Translations under genes and position numbers: made by a program
Shown here: in pieces, positions 37,399-47,330 of the stretch
Position numbering within the stretch: the first letter of the stretch is position 1
Layout: each line of letters begins with the position of its first letter
NCBI GenBank assembly: GCA_025403435.1
Contig: CM046340.1
Location: 8,966,420 to 9,030,419 of the forward strand
From: Artocarpus heterophyllus
Taxonomy: Eukaryota; Streptophyta; Magnoliopsida; Rosales; Moraceae
Length of the DNA: 64,000 nt
Direction: 5' to 3'
Notes under the pieces: generated by a model
Database searches by the model: none
What the model was told of the DNA's origin: nothing
What the model saw: the letters and a program-made list of their open reading frames with translations, nothing else

Positions 37399-39370
37399 TG
37401 TAACGCCCCTATATGGGGGTTAACAGTTTTTAATAAGATAAAATAAAAATAAATAATAAAAGTAAAACCTTAAAAATAAAATTTGCCCGGGACTTAAATG
37501 AAAACTCCCAACTCAAAAATAAAAATATAAACGACAAATAAACCACAGTTTTAATGTAGCACCTTAAATTTAATAATATAAACTGTTGTCATCATCATTT
37601 TAACCCTCAACACATTGTAATACAGTCACAGAAAGTAACAATTGATGCTTACATTATCATGAAGAACATTCTTTACAATTGAGCAGTCCCAATGTAATAT
37701 AGTTACATCACTTCCTCAACTATATTTCTCGTAGCCACCTCACACTTAGTGAGTCCTGAAAAGATATAAACATAAGGGTATGAGCAACACTATGCTCAGT
37801 AGAGAAAACCATTACTCACCTTTAGGTTTTTATCATTACCACATTAAAATCTGCATGATTAGTAGGTTACATCATATTCCAGATTATAAGGTTTATTATG
37901 ATCACATCTTATGGATACCATAGTTAATCATTACCAAGTGTCATAATTACACATTTATACAAATATTACCAATCGTCATTGTTCCTAGGTATCCATGTTA
38001 AATTGAGTATCACTCAACTCATCGAAACCCAAATGGGCGCACTTGATCACCCTATAAACATTCCAAGGGTGTTCCGGTGAGGGGACATCAAGCCCCGAGT
38101 CCTCACCAAATCAATTCATGTACAGTGTGTTCTGGGACTTTCAACCCAAGGAAGCGTCATCGCCTTCCCCCTACTTTACCTTTTAGGGTATTCATGCCCA
38201 AGGACGTAACCGTCGCCCTTTTCATGTCTCACAATTTCTCTATATTAAATCATTATTAATAGAGTTAATTTTCCTAACCATGCTTCTCAATTTATAACAT
38301 GTGTCAATTCATTATGTTCATCGCCGTACAATACAAGACGAGTCCATGTCATAGTTTCATATGTGATACACATATAATATCAGTTCAACATAGATATATA
38401 TATATTGCGGCAAAACAATCAATTTTAATTCTATAAAAACCTCACAAAAGATGAGTAATAGAATCCCTACCTTTTAAGCTTATCAACAGTCTCTTAATCC
38501 TGGAATCAATTAACGTTAGCTCCATACTCCCTTGATCCTAAGGCGTGCATAAGGACAATTAAAACTAAAGCACAACATACAACTACATTCATAAAATTTA
38601 TTTTAATTTAATCTTAGAATTTCAAGAAATAACCACTGCCCATAGAGGTATTATAAAGTTTAACAATATAAATTTTCTGTCTAGGGCATATACACTTAGA
38701 CTTCATACATATGCTCCAAAATAGCAACAAACATATACTTAGGTTTAAGAACGCAAATTTGAATAATCCTTTAGTATAAAAGAAAATTTATAAATGAAAG
38801 ACTAAATTTGTTTATAAGATTCTAACCTCGGATTATGGTTAGTTGGAAGCTTGAAATGGCTTCAAAACAGGTTCCTTTACTTCGGTATGACTGAAATTCT
38901 TGCTCAAATGGAGGTGATGGTGGCTGATTTTTATGGCTGCCTTGAAGAAGTTCTCTAAGTATTTTGCTTCAGCAAAGAAATGAGAAGAAGAGTGTGGGAA
39001 CCGTGGAAGAGAAAGGAAGAAAAGATGAAGTCTTTGAAAAGAAGTGATAGAAACAATTATAGAGGAGACATGTTGAAGCATGTCACGGAGGAAATAAAGA
39101 AAATGAGGGTCAAGAGTAGTTGGAAAATATATCCTTATGTCTCATCTAAAGACTTTAACACACATAATGCCAATATGACATTTTTGAGATTTATTAGAAG
39201 TTCTAAGGCTTTTTAGTAATCATACTAAATAAATATAGGAGAATTTTAGAAAATTTAAAAATAGATAAAAATAAATATTATAAAATAAATTTAAATGAAG
39301 CAATTTTTTTTATACATTAAAAATTAATTTAATTACCTCAATACCCGTTAGGAGAATAACGGGTGTCACA
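37399..39370 (-). repeat. 3' LTR of the LOG-carrying element
   Basis: 1972 bp, the same length as the 5' LTR. Visible differences from it are single-base substitutions, for example near 37929, 37977, 38068-38076, 38117, 38320, 38814 and 39128. Small open frames repeated in both LTRs have no recognisable domain. Confidence 0.92.
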
Positions 39371-39386
39371 GCTCTACCCCCCTTAA
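39371..39386 (-). other. Polypurine tract of the LOG-carrying element
   Basis: On the minus strand TTAAGGGGGGTAGAGC directly precedes the 3' LTR. Upstream of it lies GAGGACGAAATTTCTTTAA, wording common at this place in plant gypsy elements. Confidence 0.8.
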
Positions 39387-40325
39387 AGAAATTTCGTCCT
39401 CGAAATTTCAATTCTAGCAATACTAGTAAAAATTATGATTCCACTATGATTCCAATTCTGAGTCTAAACCGTTAATGTTGTTTGTCCTCCAAATTTAAGT
39501 TATCGTATTTCCACTTATTTACTTGCATAATAAATCTTACTCCTAAATCCCTCAATAAGAGTATTTCTGACAAGTTTCAACTTATAACACTGTATAATAG
39601 TCTAAGAATCTAATCAGGCATACATATTGACCATATCATGATTCCAGTCCTTCATTGTCCATGGACTGTGATTTACAATCACATTTAAGGAGATTGCCAG
39701 AGAAATTTTATATACTTCATCTTTAGGTTCCTTTTCCTTTTTGAGTAAGGAAAAGTCAAATATATTTGATTTCATACCTCAACTAATAAACTAAAACATA
39801 ATCATAAAACATATATCACAAACACTTTTATTCAAAACTATACATTAAACTTACTCATAGAGATATTAAACGGAATCTTAGAGTTGCAAACATACCCGAC
39901 ATATTTTTCATTAAACAGCTATCCTTATGACACAAACATTCAACCCAAATAATATACTCATATTTCATATGGAATATCCCCATAACTGACTCTGGTACTT
40001 CCACATAATATTAACAGAATATTACACATTACAAACATAATACGGATACGTTTCGAGAGTACAAGGCACTCCGTATACCAGCTATCCATATCATGCATGC
40101 TTATAGGATACAAAAACATCGATAAACAAAAGATCGGACCTTAAGAAGGATGCGTTTCGAGAGCATCAAGTACTCCGTATCCAGCCATCCCGGCATTAGG
40201 CTCAATGAATCTAAAAGATTGAACAACGACGTACCACAAGAAACACAGAATACAAGGCAAACGGTTATTCGTAACACACGAAATACGGACACACATGCCT
40301 ACATGCCAAAGATAAAACAAAAAGA

Positions 40326-40976
40326 TTACAGATGGAGATTCAAATCAATTGGCCGCTCCTTGCTTTCCCTTTCCCATTCAAGCTTGGATGTTGCAGTGTC
40401 GGATTCTGGATGTATGATTTGCATTTTATCTATCAATTCCTCAGCTGTTGAAGCAGTAACAAAGATTTGTCTCTCCGATTCTGTAGTGATGTTTTCTTCC
40501 ACAGCGTAATCTAGAAATTTCAAAAGACCGTCATAAAAACCCTTTACGTTCAGCAGTCCCAAAGGTTTGGAATAAAAGCCCAACAATTGCCCACAAGCAA
40601 CTATAAATATTTCCTCAAGAGTACCTAGACCACCAGGTAATGCTATAAAAGCATCAGAATTATAGATTATGTCTTTAAAATTTTTAGGGATACTCCTGAC
40701 TCCTTCTCCCTTACCTATGGCTTCCTTACAAAGGTTTCCTTCAACTGGAATATGAGGCCAAATTCTTACATCAGTAGCGTCGCTAGACCTAGCTGCTAGT
40801 GCCATATTTACCATCATTTTTATACTACCACCCCCACAGATTATGTTAATCTTCTTGTGTGCTAGGACTTGCCCTAAGTGATTTGCAGCTTCTAAATAAG
40901 CTTTATCTTTTCCAAAGCTGGAACCACAAAAGACACAGACATTCTTTATTTTCTTCGTGGACTGGGAGGTAGACAT
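40326..40976 (-). CDS. LOG-family (cytokinin riboside monophosphate phosphoribohydrolase-like) protein inside a retrotransposon
   Basis: A 216-residue intronless protein from ATG 40976; the open frame extends 13 codons further only through a GTG. The LOG fold is visible: VCVFCGSS (13-20), GGGSI (48-52), SDAFIALPGGLGTLEE (107-122, holding the PGGxGTxxE nucleotide loop), KPLGLLNVKGFYDGLL (137-152) and a TSKLEWE segment (196-202) as near the end of plant LOGs. LOG enzymes cleave cytokinin nucleotides to free cytokinin bases in the cytosol. Oddities: the Arg-Lys normally about 15 residues before PGG is replaced by Asn-Phe (99-100), GGGSIG is GGGSIK, and the last residues are LNLHL, an EAR-like LxLxL. 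The length is typical of the family. Lack of introns suggests capture through RNA. Enzyme activity is doubtful, while the open frame suggests recent constraint or recent capture. Confidence 0.85.
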   Translation of the reverse strand: MSTSQSTKKIKNVCVFCGSSFGKDKAYLEAANHLGQVLAHKKINIICGGGSIKMMVNMALAARSSDATDVRIWPHIPVEGNLCKEAIGKGEGVRSIPKNFKDIIYNSDAFIALPGGLGTLEEIFIVACGQLLGFYSKPLGLLNVKGFYDGLLKFLDYAVEENITTESERQIFVTASTAEELIDKMQIIHPESDTATSKLEWERESKERPIDLNLHL

Positions 40977-41621
40977 ATTTGGTTTATAGAAGTGGTTGCT
41001 TAATGTCTGCTCCACTTAGACTTCGGGTTCTACATAAGTTTTTAAAGATGAGAAATATACAAAAAGGGCTAAAGAGATAGACGAGTAGGTAATGAAAAGG
41101 TAATCCAAAGATTTAAACAAAATCTTGTGCGGATAAGAAAGTAAGATAAGGTGATTGATAGTTTACAGAAAATCTGATTCACTTTTTGAAAAAGATTAGA
41201 CTCTAATTGTATAACTTTTGACAATTGAGAACAATTCGACAGAAGACCCTCATGACACAACTGTAGACTTTTTGACAAATATACACCAAGTCTAGAAATT
41301 TAATATAAATGACAAATACTGTAGAACTTTTGAAATTTGAGACACAAATCTTGAAATATCTGGATAAGCTTTTCAAAATTCAAACATATTACTGTACCGT
41401 ATGTGACGTGTCTGATAAGATAATATATTTTATTATATATATATATTTAAGAAAATCATAAATTAAATAAGATATTAACACTTACTGTATCAATCTAATA
41501 ATCACAATTATTTCAAACACAAAAGCAAATATTCTGAGTAAAAGAAAAACACAAACTGTTGAATATCAGCTAAAACTGCTTCAAATAAGTAAAGACTAAA
41601 TAACCTTTATAGAGCGAAGAC

Positions 41622-42143
41622 TTATTCCCCATCCAGTTTTCTTATGGCTTGACAAACAGGATCTAGAAATACCATATTCCTGAGGCGTTGTCTTTCTGTA
41701 TAAAATTTAGGCCAGAGTTTAAAAATAGCTCCTTGAACATATCCACTAGGGTGACCGTGGAGAGGAGGATGGATGCTATCCAAGTTCTCCTTTGAAAGTC
41801 CATCCCTACAAAACCTTATTTTATCCTCTCTATTCGTAGACATATAACCAGGTGAAGTACATTTACCGTTACAATTTTGTCTTCCACATTTGTTACAAGT
41901 GATCACGATGGCACGAGCTCTTCTTTTCATTGCACTACGACTGGTACCCGTTCCTGGTAAACCGACATCTTGACTAAAGTCACTCGGACGGATTTTCCCC
42001 TCTATCAACATTCTCACATCACAAGGGATGCCAAAACGCATAAGAATCCACAACCGAGTAATTCTAGCCTTGTATTTCTTTCTGAGAATCTTTTGGGAGA
42101 GTGATGGGAAATACTTTCTCAGGTATTGGTACTTTGGGTCCAT
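41622..42143 (-). CDS. Basic Cys-cluster protein, betaflexivirus NABP-like (ORF1 of the LOG element)
   Basis: 173 residues from ATG 42143, the first ORF of the element. Residues 20-55 are basic and probably helical (RITRLWILMRFGIP, then DVRMLIEGKI). Residues 66-78 are a basic box ending KRRARA. Next comes a Cys cluster C83-X2-C86-X4-C91-X3-C95, then DKIRFCRDG (107-115) and a 58-residue tail. This order (short helical N-terminus, G-x-S-x-x-A-x-K-R-R-A box, zinc-finger-like Cys cluster) is the layout of the small nucleic-acid-binding proteins encoded near the 3' end of carla-, viti- and related plant viruses. Origin from an endogenised viral gene is an inference from motifs. It could instead be a plant or element protein of convergent layout. 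It probably binds RNA or DNA. No stop or frameshift is seen. Confidence 0.6.
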   Translation of the reverse strand: MDPKYQYLRKYFPSLSQKILRKKYKARITRLWILMRFGIPCDVRMLIEGKIRPSDFSQDVGLPGTGTSRSAMKRRARAIVITCNKCGRQNCNGKCTSPGYMSTNREDKIRFCRDGLSKENLDSIHPPLHGHPSGYVQGAIFKLWPKFYTERQRLRNMVFLDPVCQAIRKLDGE

Positions 42144-43612
42144 GATGAGATGAAAGAAGAGTAAATAGAAAGAAAAAATTAAGATAGTAAATTGCAGAAT
42201 CCTAGAATTCCTTCTTCTTTTAGCGGAAAAGAAGAATTTCTAATGAAAAAGAAGAGGATTTGCGATTTAGAGAGAAAATAACAAATTAAGAGAGAAAAAG
42301 TGAACTCGGAGAAATAAACTCTGATGCACAGTAAACGTATATGTAAACAATAATTAAACCACTGTATATGACACGTATAGAGACCACGTGGGAGAGACAG
42401 TGTGAATCAAACTGATTTAAGATTTGAACTAGGCCCAAATGTTCTAAGTTGAAAATAGTCAGGTTGTTTCGGGCCTTAACACATTTAGAACGAGTTAAAT
42501 AACAAACATAAAATTGAAAACCAATTCGTATGAATCTTAAACCCAATTCAAAGCTCACTATAGATAAAGTTGACTATAAACAACAAATCTAATTTAACGA
42601 CAACAAGGATCTTCCTGAATGATATTTAAAATCATTTCATAACAACATAATCTTCCAGCAACTCAAATAATTTTGTTTTAATCAAAACCTTATTGAACAA
42701 TGCATACACCCATATGTTATTCCTAATACTCAACATCTATCAATGGATTCATCATCATTACTACTAAGGGTTTAGAATGTGACTAACCTTGAAATCAATA
42801 CGATTTACGTCTTTCAACGTAGACCATATCAACGAACAAAGACACTTGATGTTACTACTTAAGAACATCTACAATCCCCACAATTCTACTTATACAATAT
42901 ATAATTTCCTCATATAACAAAACCTTAAGTAACCAAAAGATTCACTGATACACTTAAATACAATGTACGTAACAAAATATTCCAATTTTGAGATTTATGC
43001 ATTCTAGACTTTACACAGTCTCAACAGACCAAAAGTCTAACATTTATCTCTCTCAAAATTCAATACCATGATTCCCAACTTATATCATATTTCTCAAATA
43101 AATAGAACTTTCAAGAAAAGACATTGACACTTATGTGCTCCATCGAATCCACACATAATCATTACTTAGGTTTGAATCAATTACGAAAAATTTGGCATAT
43201 CTATGTCAAACTTTAAAATCAATAAATCAAGCCTTATATTTCTTATTGTTTTTCACGAGACAAAAGGCTCTTAAATCCTCGTATCTATATGAATTTCTCA
43301 TCGTTTATACGAATTAGATATGCTTATAGATCCTAATATTATACGAATCTCTCATAAGCATTCTACTTATAAACTCATTCCATATAATTATCATTCCCTC
43401 ATAACTATTAATACTTTCCTTCTATATAATTATTGTACTCATATAACCATAAGTATTTTCATTCTATGGCCTTTCCATGTTACATCCTTCTAGACTGTAT
43501 AAATCAATGTGAAGGTTCATTTTGATGATGACAATGAAAATTCAGCTTCAAAACCATCTCAAAAATATATTTTTTTAAAGTGGTGCTACACTCCCTAGGT
43601 TAACCGAACCTA
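42144..43612 (-). other. Leader of the LOG-carrying element
   Basis: 1.47 kb between the PBS and ORF1. No convincing coding sequence is seen and it is AT-rich. It would contain any packaging signal, which cannot be recognised by eye. Confidence 0.6.
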
Positions 43613-43625
43613 GGCTCTGATACCA
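43613..43625 (-). other. Primer-binding site, initiator tRNA-Met
   Basis: On the minus strand TGGTATCAGAGCC, a perfect match to the usual plant PBS complementary to initiator tRNA-Met. It lies seven bases inside the 5' LTR boundary at 43633. Confidence 0.9.
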
Positions 43626-43632
43626 AAAATTC

Positions 43633-45604
43633 TGTAACGCCCCTATATGGGGGTTAACAGTTTTTAATAAGATAAAATAAAAATAAATAATAAAAGTAAA
43701 ACCTTAAAAATAAAATTTGCCCGGGACTTAAATGAAAACTCCCAACTCAAAAATAAAAATATAAACGACAAATAAACCACAGTTTTAATGTAGCACCTTA
43801 AATTTAATAATATAAACTGTTGTCATCATCATTTTAACCCTCAACACATTGTAATACAGTCACAGAAAGTAACAATTGATGCTTACATTATCATGAAGAA
43901 CATTCTTTACAATTGAGCAGTCCCAATGTAATATAGTTACATCACTTCCTCAACTATATTTCTCGTAGCCACCTCACACTTAGTGAGTCCTGAAAAGATA
44001 TAAACATAAGGGTATGAGCAACACTATGCTCAGTAGAGAAAACCATTACTCACCTTTAGGTTTTTATCATTACCACATTAAAATCTGCATGATTAGTAGG
44101 TTACATCATATTCCAGATTATAAGGTTTATTATGATCACATCTTATGGATACCGTAGTTAATCATTACCAAGTGTCATAATTACACATTTATACAAATAT
44201 TACCAATCATCATTGTTCCTAGGTATCCATGTTAAATTGAGTATCACTCAACTCATCGAAACCCAAATGGGCGCACTTGATCACCCTATAAACATTCCAA
44301 TGGTGTTTCGGTGAGGGGACATCAAGCCCCGAGTCCTCACCAAATCAATTCCTGTACAGTGTGTTCTGGGACTTTCAACCCAAGGAAGCGTCATCGCCTT
44401 CCCCCTACTTTACCTTTTAGGGTATTCATGCCCAAGGACGTAACCGTCGCCCTTTTCATGTCTCACAATTTCTCTATATTAAATCATTATTAATAGAGTT
44501 AATTTTCCTAACCATGCTTCTCAATTTATAACATGTGTCAATTCATTATGTTCCTCGCCGTACAATACAAGACGAGTCCATGTCATAGTTTCATATGTGA
44601 TACACATATAATATCAGTTCAACATAGATATATATATATTGCGGCAAAACAATCAATTTTAATTCTATAAAAACCTCACAAAAGATGAGTAATAGAATCC
44701 CTACCTTTTAAGCTTATCAACAGTCTCTTAATCCTGGAATCAATTAACGTTAGCTCCATACTCCCTTGATCCTAAGGCGTGCATAAGGACAATTAAAACT
44801 AAAGCACAACATACAACTACATTCATAAAATTTATTTTAATTTAATCTTAGAATTTCAAGAAATAACCACTGCCCATAGAGGTATTATAAAGTTTAACAA
44901 TATAAATTTTCTGTCTAGGGCATATACACTTAGACTTCATACATATGCTCCAAAATAGCAACAAACATATACTTAGGTTTAAGAACGCAAATTTGAATAA
45001 TCCTTTAGTATAAAAGAAAATTTATAAATGAAAGACTAAATTTGTTCATAAGATTCTAACCTCGGATTATGGTTAGTTGGAAGCTTGAAATGGCTTCAAA
45101 ACAGGTTCCTTTACTTCGGTATGACTGAAATTCTTGCTCAAATGGAGGTGATGGTGGCTGATTTTTATGGCTGCCTTGAAGAAGTTCTCTAAGTATTTTG
45201 CTTCAGCAAAGAAATGAGAAGAAGAGTGTGGGAACCGTGGAAGAGAAAGGAAGAAAAGATGAAGTCTTTGAAAAGAAGTGATAGAAACAATTATAGAGGA
45301 GACATGTTGAAGCATGTCACGGAGGAAATAAAGAAAATGAGGGTCAAGAGTAGTTGGAAAAGATATCCTTATGTCTCATCTAAAGACTTTAACACACATA
45401 ATGCCAATATGACATTTTTGAGATTTATTAGAAGTTCTAAGGCTTTTTAGTAATCATACTAAATAAATATAGGAGAATTTTAGAAAATTTAAAAATAGAT
45501 AAAAATAAATATTATAAAATAAATTTAAATGAAGCAATTTTTTTTATACATTAAAAATTAATTTAATTACCTCAATACCCGTTAGGAGAATAACGGGTGT
45601 CACA
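43633..45604 (-). repeat. 5' LTR of the LOG-carrying element
   Basis: 1972 bp, nearly identical to 37399-39370. A TATATATATATC stretch at about 44625-44638 could serve as a TATA region on the minus strand. It is flanked outside by the duplicated target GGTTC. Confidence 0.92.
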
Positions 45605-45658
45605 GGTTCTGTATCGGATTATGGATTCAGGAATTCTCAATCCGTCCAATCCAAAACC

Positions 45659-45678
45659 TCATATATATATATATATAT
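45659..45678. repeat. (AT)n microsatellite in array unit 1
   Basis: The equivalent run occurs in all units (49389, 54482 and 60183), close to the middle of the hAT-like element. Confidence 0.8.
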
Positions 45679-46999
45679 TTATATATTCTATAATTTTAAT
45701 GATATATATATTTAAATAAGACTTTTCCTTTTTCCTATAAAAACTTTTCTAACATTTTTTGCCAAGCAATTATTATCAGGTTGTGTTTAAAAAGCCCAAC
45801 CCAAGTTAGAACTACTGAACTAGGAAACCCTAGGAGAAATGATTGAAGTTGAAATGCTTTGAAGTTTTAAGTGTTGTTTATCAATAAACAAAATTTATTT
45901 TGAGTTTTTTAAGAAGATTTTATTTTAAGTTTTATTGAAGCTTGTTTGTCTTAATAATTGGTTTTAATAAATTTAACTTTATTAAGCTATTTCATATTAT
46001 AGATTGTTTATTTTATTTTTGATATTGAAAAAATTAGCCTTCAATATTCTTATTTTAAAAGGTGATAGCTTAATCCGCTAATCCGTAAATCCAATCTGAA
46101 GGTTTTGGATCAGATTACGGATTAAGATTTTTCTAATCTAAAGGTTTTGATTGGATTGCCAATTAGGATTTTCTCAGTTTGAAGGTTTTGAGTTAGATTA
46201 CGGATTAACTTTCAACGTAAAATTCAATCTGTGAATACCTCTAACTAATAACATGTTCACTTATTAAGATTGGGGAATATAAGTCAATTTCATATTTACT
46301 TATTTTTTTTCTTTTTAGTCTTAAAATGGGAGTGGTTCCCACACAAATTTAGCATTAAGAAATGACATTGACAGTCACAGGTTTCCCTCTGTATTAGGAT
46401 TCCTAGTGTTGATAATAATATTAAATAAATATTTTATCCTTAATTTACTTATAAATATAAAAGAAAATGCAAAAAGATATAATTATAACCTATATTTATT
46501 TTTTATTTATATAACATTATAACATTAGCTTAATTATTGTTAACTTTATTATGATAAATATATCATTTATTGATTGATTAAAATTTGTAATATGTTTAAA
46601 TTTTGGCACTTTTTTAGTTAAGTAATTTATTTTATTTAAATTTTGATACTTTAAAAAAACAATTAAATAACTTGCACATGTATGATTATATTGTCCTAAT
46701 ATTGTAAAATTATTTTGATTATGAGTATCATTAAAATAATAAGTGCATAATTTATCTTTTAGATTGAAAAGATAAAATTCACTTAAAAGGTATCTAAGTA
46801 GCTTTACAACAGTTAATTTTGATTTCAAGTTGAAGTGAATGTATAAATGGGATTTGGTTTGACGTCAATTTTGAAACCTGTAACTAATTAAAAAAATTAT
46901 TCTGCTTTTGATTTCTTACCTGAATCCTACCCATTTCAATTCATACCTATTCTAATTACGCGTAAGCAAAACACACCGTAAGCGTTTCTGGCATGTGTT

Positions 47000-47330
47000 T
47001 CTTCGAGCATTTGGATGGATAGAAACCAAATGATTTTTGAAAAAGTATAGAGTGGCCGAGGAATGTAGAAAGTGAGTAAGGAGGTTTCTGACAGATTTTC
47101 AAGGTTGCAATAAAGTTGATGGCTTAGTTAATGCAATTGGGGTCCTAAAATTAATGTTGATCCTGTTATCAAGGACGATATGAATTTTGTTGGCATTGGC
47201 ATTTTGATTTGTGATTATTGTGGGTGGGTTTCGTGTGGCATCAAAAAAACTGTTGGGAAGGTTCTCACCTCATATAGCAAAATGTCTACCGGCTACAGAG
47301 GGTGTAGAACTTACAAAATCATGAATGTTT
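47000..47330 (+). pseudogene. RNase H-like (RVT_3) relic
   Basis: Plus-strand frames read WMDRNQMIFEKV near 47013, then KINVDPVIKDDMNFVGIGIL followed by ICDYCGWVSCG from 47147. After a frame change comes HIAKCLPATEGVELTK near 47267. This matches in order the plant RVT_3-type RNase H domain (…NVD…, GIG..(I/R)D..G, …AE…A..EG…L). Stops and a frameshift break it. It lies in the part of unit 1 not shared by other units, so it arrived with, or is part of, an unrelated insertion. Confidence 0.65.

Larger units (their letters stand above)
37399..45604 (-). mobile_element. Non-autonomous LTR retrotransposon carrying LOG-like and NABP-like ORFs
   Basis: This is a complete element of 8206 bp. Its two 1972-bp LTRs begin TGTAACGCCCC and end GGGTGTCACA. 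A perfect 5-bp duplication GGTTC lies at 37394-37398 and 45605-45609. A PBS beside the right LTR and a polypurine tract beside the left LTR set the sense strand as minus and suggest Ty3/gypsy-type priming. The 4.26-kb interior holds a 1.47-kb leader, ORF1 (41622-42143), a 0.65-kb gap, ORF2 (40326-40976) and a 0.94-kb tail. I see no gag, protease, integrase or reverse transcriptase, so mobilisation would need proteins in trans. The LTRs differ at only about eight positions by eye, so the insertion is recent. It interrupts the hAT-like element of array unit 1. Confidence 0.92.
37275..46251. mobile_element. hAT-like TIR element, array unit 1 (split by the LOG element)
   Basis: The left end is at 37283 (GTACGAGTGTTTATGAAATCC is too diverged for a perfect match) and the right end at about 46243 (...GTGAATACCTCTAA). 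The flanks ACTAATGG and ACTAATAA suggest an 8-bp duplication. The 8.2-kb LTR element at 37399-45604 is inserted inside it. Non-coding. Confidence 0.5.

Noticed and set aside
38077..38259. Identical 60-codon ORFs at 38077 and 44311, and 78-80 codon ORFs near 38980 and 45214
   Set aside because: They lie in the two LTRs and are duplicated with them; no domain or coding signal.
40977..41015. Longer LOG-like ORF by 13 codons
   Set aside because: The upstream codon is GTG; the first ATG is at 40976 and gives the usual family length.
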